Shown in pieces: positions 8,923-17,939 of a DNA stretch of 64,000 nucleotides. This DNA comes from Cyclobacteriaceae bacterium (GTDB lineage: Bacteria; Bacteroidota; Bacteroidia; Cytophagales; Cyclobacteriaceae), in NCBI GenBank assembly GCA_019638275.1, contig JAHBUC010000009.1:62001-126000 (forward strand). Reading direction: 5' to 3'. The translations under genes were made by a program, and so were the position numbers. How positions within the stretch are numbered: the first letter of the stretch is position 1; each line of letters opens with the position of its first letter. The notes below the pieces were generated by a model. It saw only the letters and a program-made list of their open reading frames with translations, was not told the origin of the DNA and searched no databases.

Positions 8923-11900
8923 ATGGCCAAATCGAATATTTTTAATCCGCTTGAGCACCCAATACTTACAGGGATCGGTATCTTTTTTGCAGCCCTGCTG
9001 TTAACGCAAAGCCTTACCTATCAGCAGTACCTGATCAATAAGCGGGCGGAAGAAAAAGCGGTTTCGGATGAACTTCATACGGTTGAAGACAAGCTTCAAG
9101 CTGCGTTGAGTTACAGTTTGGGCGCAACCAAAACGTTGGCTTTCATTGTAAAGGAATATGGTGTTCCTTCAGATTTTGATACAATTGCCCGAAACATTCT
9201 GGAAGTCAACCCGAACATAGACGCGCTCCAACTTACGAATAAGGGAAAAATCACACACGTATACCCGATGAATGGAAATGAGGCTTCAGTTGGGTATGAT
9301 ATCCTTGCCGATCCGAAAACAAAATATGAAGCCGAACAAGCCATTGCACGAAGAAGCCTGTTCTTTGCGGGTCCATTTGAACTCAAGCAAGGAGGCACTG
9401 CCATTGTTGGTCGCTTGCCGATTTTTGTGAACGATAAATTTGAAGGCTTTGCGGTAGTTATTCTCAGGCTGACCACCTTGTTTAAGGAGACAGGGCTTGT
9501 GAATGATCACGCGGAATACCAATATCAATTTTCAAAACTGAATCCATCCACAGGTGCGGAAGAGTTCTTTATAGAAACGCCACTCAATTCCCAATCGCCC
9601 GGGGTAATGCATACAACTATCCCACATGGAAACTGGAAGCTATACGTAGGCCCAAGGGATCCAACAGGTTTTGGTCGCGTTGCCGGCTTTGCAATACTGG
9701 GTACACTATTTTCTATTATGGCCGGGTTCTATGTGTTTACGCTGGTCAAGCAACCGGCCAGGCTAAGTGAGCTGATCACCATAAAAACAAAAGAGCTCCA
9801 ATCGACACAAAAAGATTATAAAACAACACTGGAGCGGGTTAGTGATGCCTTTGTTGCCCTCGACACTAACTGGCGCTATACCTACATGAACGAAAAGGCC
9901 GGAAAAATTTTCAACCGTGACCCGGAAAAAATGATCGGCAAACACATCTGGACAGAGTTTCCTGAAGGTGTTGGGCAACCCTTTTACAAAGCCTATTACC
10001 AGGCGATGGAACAACAGCAATACACTTACCTGGAGGAATATTATCCACCCTATGATTTGTGGTTTGAAAACCACATCTACCCTTCACCAGACGGTTTATC
10101 CATCTATTTCAAAGACATTACCGATCGTAAAAAGTCGGAGCAAGCCATTTTGCAAGCCTACAAGGAAAAGGAAAATGTACTGAACCGAATCACCGATGGC
10201 GTGGTGTCGCTTGATAATAATTGGTGTTATACGTTTTTAAATGATGCCGCGCTGGAGACCCACCCATTGGGGCGGGAAGAAACGATCGGAAAAAATATCT
10301 GGGAAGTGCATCCCGGTATGAAGGGAACCATTTTTTGGGATAAATACCATGAATCCATGGAAAACCGTAAAGTGGTTGAAGTGGAGAGTTACTATCCGCC
10401 CATGGACAAATGGTTTTCAGTCAAAATCTACCCTTCTGCTGATGGCTTAACATTATTTTTTAAGGATAATACAGCCGCTAAAAAAACCGAACTGGAACTG
10501 GCCAACGAACGAACCCTATCCGACTTCATCATCAACAGCCTCCCTGGAATATTTTACCTGTACGATGTGAATGGGAAATTCATCCGGTGGAATAAAAATT
10601 TTGAAGCGGTTTCCGGATACACCGCTAAAGAAATGGCAGGGATGAGCCCGATAGATTTTTTTGATGAAGACGAAAAAGAACTGCTTCGCGAAAAAATTGA
10701 GAATGTGTTCAAAACCGGAAAAGATGAAGTTGATGCACACTTTTTCACAAAGAATGGCTTGAAAATACCCTATTACTTCAATGGAATACATGTAACCTTA
10801 AATGATCAATCGTACCTGATCGGTGTTGGGCTTGACATTACCGAGCGGATGAAGAGTAAGGAAGCATTGGAACGAAGAGAACGGTATTTCAGAAAGATCA
10901 TTGAAAATATTTCCGATGGCATTGTACTGATTGATAAATCGGGAAATGTAAGTTTTCAAAGCCCCTCTGTTGAGCGCATAACCGGATACACCCTTAAAAA
11001 TCTGCAGCAACTAACCCTCGGTTCGCTCAACCACCCTACCGATCGAAGAGGTGACATGGCATTCTTTGCCAATTTGATTGCTACTCCGGGTGGTTCAGTG
11101 AGAAAAACACACCGGTTAAAAACAAAGGAAGAGCAGTACATCTGGGTAGATGGAACTTATACGAATTTATTGCATGAAGATGGAATTAATTCAATTGTAT
11201 ACATCTTCTCCGATATAACGGAAACAAAAATTGCAGAACTCGCCCTTCGTGCATCAGAAGGGAAGTACAAATTTCTCTTCGACAACAGCCCGTTACCCAA
11301 GTGGATTTTTGATGTTGAAACACTAAAGATCATTGAGGTCAATAATTCTGCCATTAAGCACTACGGGTACAGTCGGGAGGAATTCCTAAGCATGACCGTA
11401 AAAGATGTACGACATGAAAAAGATGTAGCTTTAATGGAGAAAATTGACAGAAGCGTGTCCCACACAGATTTCTTGCGACTGGGGCAATGGAGACACAAGA
11501 AAAAGAATGGCGAACTAATTTATGTGACCCTGGCCGGTCATGAAATGAACTACAACGGCAAGCGCGCCATGATCGTGGTGAGTATTGATATAACGGAACA
11601 ATTTCAGGCGCAAGAGCAACTAAAGGAAAGTCATGCGAGGCTGATCAAACTCACCCATAAAGTACCCGCGGTAATCTATGAATTTGAGATGGATACCAAT
11701 GGCATCATGCGGTTTCCATTTATGAGCAAAGGGGTTGAACTGATTTGGCCATCCATACAGGCTGAGGAAATGAGTAAAAACCCGATTACTGATTTTAAAC
11801 TTATTCATGATGAAGACGCGGAGCGGTTTAGGCAATCGATAATCGAATCATATCAAAGCCTAAATGAATGGGATGTGGAATTCAGAACGAATGTAAAAAT

Positions 11901-12747
11901 CGGGCCGGTAAAATGGATTCAAGGCTCATCGCGACCTGAGCGAAAACCGGATGGAACGGTGGTGTGGTATGGCTACATGCAGGACATTAGTAATCTAAAA
12001 AAAACAGAGGAAACCTTGCGCGGGCTAAATGAAGATCTGCGAAAGCAGGCAGAAGAACTGGCTGCCTCCAACCAGGAACTGGAACGGTTTGCATATGTGG
12101 CCTCGCACGATTTACAGGAACCCCTTCGAATGGTAAGCAGCTTTTTGCAATTACTTGAAAAGAAGTACAATCGCCAATTGGATACCCAGGCGCAGCAATA
12201 CATTCATTATGCAGTTGATGGAGCCGAACGCATGAAGCAACTTATTCTTGATTTGCTCACTTACTCCAGATTGGGTACACAAACCCAGCACTTCGAATCA
12301 ACAAACCTGAACCAAACGCTGGAGGATGTTCGGTCATCGCTCAAGGCGCTTATTCAGGAAAACCACGTTGTGCTGAACATCGAATCTTTACCAACGGTCA
12401 ATGCCATTCGCACACAAATGTTTCAGTTGTTTCAAAACCTGATTTCAAATGCCATCAAGTACCGCAAGCCCGATCAAACTCCACAAATTCATATTCGCAG
12501 TCGTGAAAACACGGCCTATTGGTATATTGAAGTTGAAGATAATGGCATTGGCATTGATGAACGGTTTTATGAAAAGATTTTCATTGTATTTCAACGCTTG
12601 CACAACCGCTCGGAACATAGCGGCACCGGTATTGGTCTGGCCATTTGCAAAAAAATCGTGGAACGCCATGGCGGTTCAATTGGGGTTAACTCACATCCCG
12701 GCAAGGGAAGTTTATTTTATTTTTCAATACCCAAATCAAGAAGTTGA
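8923..12747 (+). CDS. CHASE-domain histidine kinase with six PAS domains
   Basis: A 1274-residue membrane kinase. A helix at about 14-33 and another at about 252-275 flank a periplasmic CHASE domain (about 60-245), which in this family binds small ligands such as cytokinin-like molecules or peptides. Six PAS domains follow (about 300-1040). The HisKA helix carries His1062 in YVASHDLQEPLRM. The HATPase (about 1160-1270) has N box NLISNAIKY, G1 DNGIGI and G2 SGTGIGLAI. PAS1 and PAS2 belong to a subfamily marked by IGK-x-[IL]W near the middle and YPS-x-DGL at the end. There is no receiver in the protein, so it must signal to a separate receiver, and the nearest are at 14856 and 16514. Another kinase gene follows 55 bases later on the same strand. 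Confidence 0.93.
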   Translation: MAKSNIFNPLEHPILTGIGIFFAALLLTQSLTYQQYLINKRAEEKAVSDELHTVEDKLQAALSYSLGATKTLAFIVKEYGVPSDFDTIARNILEVNPNIDALQLTNKGKITHVYPMNGNEASVGYDILADPKTKYEAEQAIARRSLFFAGPFELKQGGTAIVGRLPIFVNDKFEGFAVVILRLTTLFKETGLVNDHAEYQYQFSKLNPSTGAEEFFIETPLNSQSPGVMHTTIPHGNWKLYVGPRDPTGFGRVAGFAILGTLFSIMAGFYVFTLVKQPARLSELITIKTKELQSTQKDYKTTLERVSDAFVALDTNWRYTYMNEKAGKIFNRDPEKMIGKHIWTEFPEGVGQPFYKAYYQAMEQQQYTYLEEYYPPYDLWFENHIYPSPDGLSIYFKDITDRKKSEQAILQAYKEKENVLNRITDGVVSLDNNWCYTFLNDAALETHPLGREETIGKNIWEVHPGMKGTIFWDKYHESMENRKVVEVESYYPPMDKWFSVKIYPSADGLTLFFKDNTAAKKTELELANERTLSDFIINSLPGIFYLYDVNGKFIRWNKNFEAVSGYTAKEMAGMSPIDFFDEDEKELLREKIENVFKTGKDEVDAHFFTKNGLKIPYYFNGIHVTLNDQSYLIGVGLDITERMKSKEALERRERYFRKIIENISDGIVLIDKSGNVSFQSPSVERITGYTLKNLQQLTLGSLNHPTDRRGDMAFFANLIATPGGSVRKTHRLKTKEEQYIWVDGTYTNLLHEDGINSIVYIFSDITETKIAELALRASEGKYKFLFDNSPLPKWIFDVETLKIIEVNNSAIKHYGYSREEFLSMTVKDVRHEKDVALMEKIDRSVSHTDFLRLGQWRHKKKNGELIYVTLAGHEMNYNGKRAMIVVSIDITEQFQAQEQLKESHARLIKLTHKVPAVIYEFEMDTNGIMRFPFMSKGVELIWPSIQAEEMSKNPITDFKLIHDEDAERFRQSIIESYQSLNEWDVEFRTNVKIGPVKWIQGSSRPERKPDGTVVWYGYMQDISNLKKTEETLRGLNEDLRKQAEELAASNQELERFAYVASHDLQEPLRMVSSFLQLLEKKYNRQLDTQAQQYIHYAVDGAERMKQLILDLLTYSRLGTQTQHFESTNLNQTLEDVRSSLKALIQENHVVLNIESLPTVNAIRTQMFQLFQNLISNAIKYRKPDQTPQIHIRSRENTAYWYIEVEDNGIGIDERFYEKIFIVFQRLHNRSEHSGTGIGLAICKKIVERHGGSIGVNSHPGKGSLFYFSIPKSRS

Positions 12748-12802
12748 CAAGTTTATGCATCCCCTTCCCTGCTTTCTACTTAACTTTTGCCGCACACGCT
12801 AA

Positions 12803-14734
12803 ATGAATTCACTACGCTACGCCTTTATTGTCTGCATCAGCATAACGGTGATGCTCTCCGTTGCCACCTGGGTTGCCTGGCTTACCGATACGTTATGGTT
12901 GGCCAGTTTGTCAAACACCTATATTCCAATGGCTCCGCTTTCGGCAACCTGCTTTTTATTGATAACAGCTGGTTTAACAACGCATTACCATTCGCGTAAA
13001 TACCAATGGGTGGTGTTAGTGATCGTGGCCTTGCTGGGATTATTTTCCATTAACGTACTGCTTACGGTTTCCGGCATCCCGGGATTTGCCATTGAAGATA
13101 AGCTTTTGCCAAATGGCTCCGCTCCTATGTTTGGGCTCGTCCCACTTGGTCGCATGTCGCCTATAACAGCATTTCTCTTTTTGCTATGCTGCTTTGCTTT
13201 GTTGTTCCTAACCAGAACGGGAAAGTGGTCGCGGGTTACATCCGGTATTTTTTCTGTGATTGCCTTTTTCAGTACGCTTATTGTGTTGGTTGGTTATTTA
13301 TACAATACACCTTTGCTGTATGGGCAAACCACCATACCCATTGCACTAACTACCGGCATCGGCTTTTTAGCCTTGTCGCTTGGACTGATTATTGCTAACG
13401 GGGTACGTTCTTTCCCGCTTTTTCTTTTCTACGGAGAAAGAACCTATGCGCGCTTGTTGCGCGGATTTCTGCCGCTTACTGCTTTTTTAGTATTGTCTAG
13501 TGGTGCATTTCAGATCTACCTCCGAAACCGTTTCTTCTCCAATGAAGCATTGATCATATCAACAGTTGCCATTGGTGCCATCATCATTGTAACCATAGTT
13601 ACAGTATACCTTTCGCGTTTTATCAGCGCACAGATAGATCGGGTTGAAGCAGAAAAGCGCAGACTGCTTTCCATCATTGAAGCTACGCTTGATCTGGTGA
13701 TGATATACAATGCGCATGGCGCACCCCTTTACTTTAATAAATCATTATCAGCGCTTTTAAAACTTCAGCCAAATCAGTCGCTGAATGCGATGAATATTAA
13801 AAATCTGTTCGCTGAAAATTCGCTTAGAGAATTTGAACAGACCGGCTTACCCGTGGCCAAAAAAGATGGAGCGTGGAAAGGCGAGAGTACATTGGTAGTG
13901 ACAGGTGGCCGTGAGTTGGAAATATCCCACATTATTTTGTATCACGAAGGCACCAACAAAGAAGAAGGATACTACTCATCCGTTATGCGCGACATCAGTG
14001 AACTGAAAGCCTATCAATACAAAATTGAAGTAGTGAATAAACAACTTCAAGCCAAAAATGAAGAGATTGAAGAGTTCGTTTATGCCGTTTCGCACGATTT
14101 GAGTGAACCCTTGCGTATGGTTACCGGCTTTTTGCAGTTAACGGACAAGAAACTTCACCATACATTGGATAAGGACACCCGCCAGTATATGGACTTCGCA
14201 CTGGGCGGAGCCAGGCGAATGGACACTATGTTAAAAGACCTCCTTGATTTATCAAGAACCGGAACACAACAAATAAAATTTTCACGTTGCGATTTGAACA
14301 CAATAATAAAAGAAGCAGTGGAAAACCTTGGACCAGCCATCAAGCAAAGCAACGCGGTTGTCACGATCCAACCCAACCTTCCGGAAATAAACGGATACCA
14401 TTCAAACCTGATGCGCTTGTTTCAAAACCTGATCGGCAATGCCATTAAATATAGTGGCGACCGAACGCCTGAAGTAACGATAACCGGAGTGGATTCCGGT
14501 CCATATTACCAGGTAAGCATACGCGATAATGGAATCGGCATTGCTCCGGAATTTTATCATGACATTTTCAAAGTATTTAAACGGTTGCATACGGCAAGCG
14601 AATATTCAGGAAGCGGAATCGGGCTGGCGGTGTGTAAAAAAATTGTAGAGGCACATGGAGGAAGAATATGGGTGGAATCAGAAAAAGATAAGGGCAGTAT
14701 TTTTCATTTTACGCTATTAAAACCAGACCAGTAG
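12803..14734 (+). CDS. Polytopic membrane PAS histidine kinase
   Basis: A 643-residue kinase. The N-terminal half holds about eight hydrophobic helices (within residues 5-275) forming an integral membrane sensor of MASE-like type that I cannot assign to a named family. A PAS domain lies at about 285-400, then HisKA with His431 in YAVSHDLSEPLRM, then a HATPase with NLIGNAIKY, DNGIGI and SGSGIGLAV. The catalytic half closely resembles that of the kinase at 8923, which suggests duplication of the core with sensor exchange. It lies 55 bases downstream of that gene on the same strand. A weak dyad or terminator (14755-14776) separates it from the receiver at 14856. Confidence 0.9.
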   Translation: MNSLRYAFIVCISITVMLSVATWVAWLTDTLWLASLSNTYIPMAPLSATCFLLITAGLTTHYHSRKYQWVVLVIVALLGLFSINVLLTVSGIPGFAIEDKLLPNGSAPMFGLVPLGRMSPITAFLFLLCCFALLFLTRTGKWSRVTSGIFSVIAFFSTLIVLVGYLYNTPLLYGQTTIPIALTTGIGFLALSLGLIIANGVRSFPLFLFYGERTYARLLRGFLPLTAFLVLSSGAFQIYLRNRFFSNEALIISTVAIGAIIIVTIVTVYLSRFISAQIDRVEAEKRRLLSIIEATLDLVMIYNAHGAPLYFNKSLSALLKLQPNQSLNAMNIKNLFAENSLREFEQTGLPVAKKDGAWKGESTLVVTGGRELEISHIILYHEGTNKEEGYYSSVMRDISELKAYQYKIEVVNKQLQAKNEEIEEFVYAVSHDLSEPLRMVTGFLQLTDKKLHHTLDKDTRQYMDFALGGARRMDTMLKDLLDLSRTGTQQIKFSRCDLNTIIKEAVENLGPAIKQSNAVVTIQPNLPEINGYHSNLMRLFQNLIGNAIKYSGDRTPEVTITGVDSGPYYQVSIRDNGIGIAPEFYHDIFKVFKRLHTASEYSGSGIGLAVCKKIVEAHGGRIWVESEKDKGSIFHFTLLKPDQ

Positions 14735-14754
14735 CATTATTGCAGGCATAAAAC

Positions 14755-14776
14755 CATGATGAAAGTCATGTTTTTT
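14755..14776 (+). promoter_or_regulatory. Dyad CATGA-N6-TCATG with T run
   Basis: A 5-bp inverted repeat (14755-14759 and 14766-14770) directly followed by six T residues, between the kinase gene ending at 14734 and the receiver gene at 14856. It may be a weak intrinsic terminator or an operator dyad. The stem is short, so the call is tentative. Confidence 0.4.
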
Positions 14777-14855
14777 CCTTTTTTTTGATTTATCTTACAT
14801 CATACAAAATGTTAAACGAGGTCATGCTTATGTTTGAGCAAAATTCAAATTTGTA

Positions 14856-15293
14856 ATGTCCCCAATGGAAATACATATTTTGCTTGTAGAAGATAATGAA
14901 GGCGATATCGTGCTTACAAAAGAGGCCTTGTCGGGTGGAAAAATTAACAACAGAATTACCGTAGTCCGCGATGGCGAAGAAGCCTTGGATATGCTCCGTA
15001 ACCAGGGTAGGTATATTGACAGTGAGCGACCTGATCTTATTTTACTGGATATCAACCTTCCCAAAATCGATGGTATTGAAGTGTTGACCGAAATAAAAAA
15101 TGATCCGGAATTGAAATCCATACCGGTGGTTATGCTCACCACATCTTCATCAGAAAAGGATATTACTAACGCGTATAGGAATCACGCCAATTGCTACATA
15201 ACCAAACCTGTTGATCTGGATAAATTTTTAGAGATCGTTAATGCAATTGAAGACTACTGGATCAGCATTGTGCGGTTACCCAAACCTGCGTAA
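14856..15293 (+). CDS. Single-domain response regulator, Rcp1-like
   Basis: A 145-residue stand-alone receiver. The acidic pocket is in LLVEDNEGD, the phospho-acceptor is Asp65 in LILLDINLPKIDG, the Thr/Ser switch is in VVMLTTSSS, and the conserved Lys is in CYITKPVD. The N-E-G-D signature and the longer loop before the Asp match the Rcp1 type paired with phytochrome-like and PAS kinases. It has no output domain. A further in-frame ATG three codons downstream is possible as start. It is followed 15 bases later by the REC-kinase gene, so the two are probably cotranscribed. Confidence 0.93.
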   Translation: MSPMEIHILLVEDNEGDIVLTKEALSGGKINNRITVVRDGEEALDMLRNQGRYIDSERPDLILLDINLPKIDGIEVLTEIKNDPELKSIPVVMLTTSSSEKDITNAYRNHANCYITKPVDLDKFLEIVNAIEDYWISIVRLPKPA

Positions 15294-15308
15294 ACACCTG
15301 CGTTTACC

Positions 15309-16505
15309 ATGAGTCAACCCCAACCCACCGTTCTGATACTCGAAGATAATCCTGGAGATTTTTTCCTGGTTAAGGAATTCTTGAAACGCACCTCCCTTCC
15401 AGCTTATGAAATCCATCATACCGAGCGCGTGGCTGATGCCATTAAGTTGTTGCAGGAGCAGGAATTTCACCTGATCCTGATGGATCTCTTTCTTCCGGAC
15501 AGCGAGGGCATTCAAACCTTCATGAAAATTTACCCGCTGGCTAAACAAGCTCCCGTAATTGTACTTACCGGGCTGGTAGATGAAGAAGTAACCCTGGGTA
15601 CCCTGCAACAAGGGGCGCAGGATTACCTGATAAAAGGTGAATACGATGAAAAGCTGTTGGAGAAAACCATACGCTACTCCGTAGAGCGAAAGCACAACCA
15701 GGAATTAATAATGCGCTCGGAGGAAGTCTCCCGCAAAAAGCTGGAAGCGCTTGTTCAGGAACGAACGCGCGAACTGGAGGAAGCCATCAAAAAAGAAAAA
15801 CTTTTGGTTGATTTAAAGAATCAGTTTGTAGCCATTGCCTCACACGAATTCCGCACGCCCCTGTCAACCATCCGGTTTGCAGCCGAGTACCTGCACGATT
15901 ACCTGGAAAAAATTGATGAAGCCGAAATACGAAGCAAGCTGAAAAAGATTGAAAAACAGGTTACACACATGACGGCCTTACTTGAAGATGTGATTATGGC
16001 CGGACGAACCGATCTGAAAAAGATACTGGTGGTTAAATCGAAAATTGAATTGCGCAACCTGGTTGATAAAATCATTGAAGATGTACAAAACAGCACACGG
16101 AATACACATCAGATTGAGCTGAACTACAACGTGAATTCCAAAGAAATCGACACAGACGAAAAGCTTTTCCGGAACATTTTCATAAACCTATTAACCAATG
16201 CCATCAAATATTCGCCAGGCAAGGAATCCGTTTTACTGAATATCAAAGAGGAAACGGGTTTGCTCATCATCACCGTTACCGACCAGGGCATTGGCATCAG
16301 CGAAGAAGATCAGGTGAAGTTATTTGAGGCGTTTCAGCGCGGCACTAATGCTGCATCGATTGCCGGCACAGGACTCGGTTTATCCATTGTGAAAAAGGCA
16401 GTGGAGTTGTTGAAGGGTTCTATACGGTTGCAATCTGGTTTAAACGAAGGCACAACCGTTGAAGTGCGATTACCTGTAGCGACAACTGAAAACAAACCGG
16501 CCTAA
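15309..16505 (+). CDS. Receiver-histidine kinase fusion (REC-HisKA-HATPase)
   Basis: A 398-residue cytosolic protein. The N-terminal receiver (about 6-125) has Asp59 in LILMDLFLPDSEG. A coiled linker (about 130-168) leads to HisKA with His179 in FVAIASHEFRTPLSTIRF and a HATPase (about 285-392) with LLTNAIKY, DQGIGI and AGTGLGLSI. A receiver placed before the kinase core suggests that kinase activity is controlled by phosphorylation from another kinase, making this a relay node and not a primary sensor (inference). It lies between two stand-alone receivers, 15 bases after the first and 8 bases before the next. Confidence 0.92.
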   Translation: MSQPQPTVLILEDNPGDFFLVKEFLKRTSLPAYEIHHTERVADAIKLLQEQEFHLILMDLFLPDSEGIQTFMKIYPLAKQAPVIVLTGLVDEEVTLGTLQQGAQDYLIKGEYDEKLLEKTIRYSVERKHNQELIMRSEEVSRKKLEALVQERTRELEEAIKKEKLLVDLKNQFVAIASHEFRTPLSTIRFAAEYLHDYLEKIDEAEIRSKLKKIEKQVTHMTALLEDVIMAGRTDLKKILVVKSKIELRNLVDKIIEDVQNSTRNTHQIELNYNVNSKEIDTDEKLFRNIFINLLTNAIKYSPGKESVLLNIKEETGLLIITVTDQGIGISEEDQVKLFEAFQRGTNAASIAGTGLGLSIVKKAVELLKGSIRLQSGLNEGTTVEVRLPVATTENKPA

Positions 16506-16513
16506 GTATATTC

Positions 16514-16891
16514 ATGACTACGCGCATTTTGCTGATTGAAGACACCGAAGACCTGGGCGAAAACATCCGGGATGTGTTGCGCATGGAAGGATTTAACGTG
16601 GTGTGGGCACGCAATGGAAAAATCGGTTTGGATACCTATCATGAAATTACTCCCGACCTTATTGTAACCGATATTATCATGCCGCTTATGAACGGACTTG
16701 AGGTGGTGCGTGAAGTGCGTGCATTCGAAAAACAAACGGGAGTCTCCCCTATTCCCATCATCATTTTATCCGCCAAAGCTACACCGGAAGATCACGCGGA
16801 AGGCCTTGCTGCCGGTGCCAACATTTACCTGAAAAAGCCATGCAGCATCGATAACCTGATGAACGCAGTGCGCTCACTCATCGCCAACTAA
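16514..16891 (+). CDS. Single-domain response regulator
   Basis: A 125-residue receiver with all canonical residues: acidic pair in LLIEDTED, Asp53 in LIVTDIIMPLMNG, Ser switch in IIILSAKA and Lys in YLKKPC. It has no output domain. It starts 8 bases after the stop of the REC-kinase gene and is the natural phosphorylation target of that protein. The downstream 330 bases hold repeated GGTTTTCC motifs and a 27-codon frame, so this is probably the end of its operon. Confidence 0.92.
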   Translation: MTTRILLIEDTEDLGENIRDVLRMEGFNVVWARNGKIGLDTYHEITPDLIVTDIIMPLMNGLEVVREVRAFEKQTGVSPIPIIILSAKATPEDHAEGLAAGANIYLKKPCSIDNLMNAVRSLIAN

Positions 16892-16905
16892 AGCGCCAAA
16901 ATCGG

Positions 16906-16954
16906 GGTTTTCCCTACCCGCTTACTCAGGGTTTTCCCTGATATCTGGTTTTCC
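16906..16954 (+). repeat. Three GGTTTTCC direct repeats in an intergenic region
   Basis: The octamer GGTTTTCC occurs at 16906-16913, 16930-16937 and 16947-16954. The first two sit inside near-palindromic 12-mers (GGGGTTTTCCCT and AGGGTTTTCCCT) whose centres are 24 bases apart. They lie in the region between the receiver gene ending at 16891 and the kinase gene at 17226. Spacing by two to two-and-a-half helical turns is what a cooperative regulator would use, but no binding protein can be named. Confidence 0.5.
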
Positions 16955-17117
16955 TTTCGGCATTAATCAAATAAACGTATCGCGTCTGTCGAGTCGTTTA
17001 AGGCTGTTTACCCTCTCTTTTTACCGGTATTCCTGATTTTATCAAAGTCAGCATTTCCCTGTCGGTTGGGCCATCGTATCCTCCCAATTTTGTATCGCAT
17101 TTAAAAGACAGACAAAC

Positions 17118-17201
17118 ATGAAGGCAAAGACAAACCAACTACTACTCATTCTACTCGTTACGCTGGCCGTGCTGATGTTTAGTTATACCCTATATGCATA
17201 A
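17118..17201 (+). CDS. Membrane peptide, 27 aa
   Basis: ATG at 17118 opens a 27-codon frame: a short polar head (MKAKTNQ), one hydrophobic helix rich in Leu and Val (LLLILLVTLAVLMF), and a short tail ending YA. It lies 24 bases upstream of the kinase gene at 17226 on the same strand, below the GGTTTTCC repeats. It could be a single-pass membrane peptide that anchors or tunes the soluble kinase behind it, or a translated leader. No homology is known to me, and the evidence is the frame, the helix and the placement. Confidence 0.45.
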   Translation: MKAKTNQLLLILLVTLAVLMFSYTLYA

Positions 17202-17225
17202 CGCTTACTAAAAAAAGAAAACCCG

Positions 17226-17939
17226 ATGACAACCGCCCTCACAGCAAATCAATTGGTAGACCGGTTTATGGAGAGTTGTTCGCATGATTTGCGTGCCCCC
17301 GTAGCTTCTATTAAAGGACTCGTACACATTGCGGAACATTACCCGCACACTCAGGAAATTGATGAGTGCCTGCACATGATATATGACTCAGCAGAAAAAA
17401 TGGAAAAAATGCTTCGGTCATTTCAGGAATTTCTGGTAACCAGTCATTATATAAAAAAAGCAGAAGAAGCCAATTGTGATGAATTGGTTGACTCCGTATT
17501 GGAGCCCTTCTCGAATACCATAGATCGGATGGGCATTAAGCTCACCAAAAAAATTACCGTAACAGAACCCTGGCGAATTGACCGCTATACATTTTCGCTG
17601 ATTCTAAAACACCTGGTGAGCAACGCCATCGCCTATCAGGATTTGGCTAAACCCAATAAGGAGGTAAGCATATACGTATTGGCTAACAATCGTTGCACCA
17701 TTTTACAGGTAAGCGACAATGGCCTGGGCATACCCAAAGAACTTCAACCCAAACTGTTTCAACCCTTCTTCCGCGGGCATGAAACTTCAAGCGGATTGGG
17801 TATGGGCTTGTTCCAGGTTGACAAACTTGTTGAAAAAGTTGGTGGACATTTATTGTTTATTTCAAATGAGCAGGAAGGCTCAACCTTTAGTGTAACCATT
17901 CCGGTAGAAGAAACCACAGCGCATGAAACTGAGCAATGA
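17226..17939 (+). CDS. Short cytosolic histidine kinase, core only
   Basis: A 237-residue protein that begins almost directly with the dimerisation helix: His20 in ESCSHDLRAPVASIKGLV. It continues into a HATPase (about 110-230) with LVSNAIAYQD, DNGLGIP and SSGLGMGLFQV. There is no sensor domain and no membrane segment, so it must be controlled by a partner protein. CSHDLRAPVASI belongs to the Bacteroidota HisKA type seen again at 51663 and 26548. It overlaps the next gene by 17 bases, which indicates translational coupling with the hybrid kinase. Confidence 0.9.
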   Translation: MTTALTANQLVDRFMESCSHDLRAPVASIKGLVHIAEHYPHTQEIDECLHMIYDSAEKMEKMLRSFQEFLVTSHYIKKAEEANCDELVDSVLEPFSNTIDRMGIKLTKKITVTEPWRIDRYTFSLILKHLVSNAIAYQDLAKPNKEVSIYVLANNRCTILQVSDNGLGIPKELQPKLFQPFFRGHETSSGLGMGLFQVDKLVEKVGGHLLFISNEQEGSTFSVTIPVEETTAHETEQ

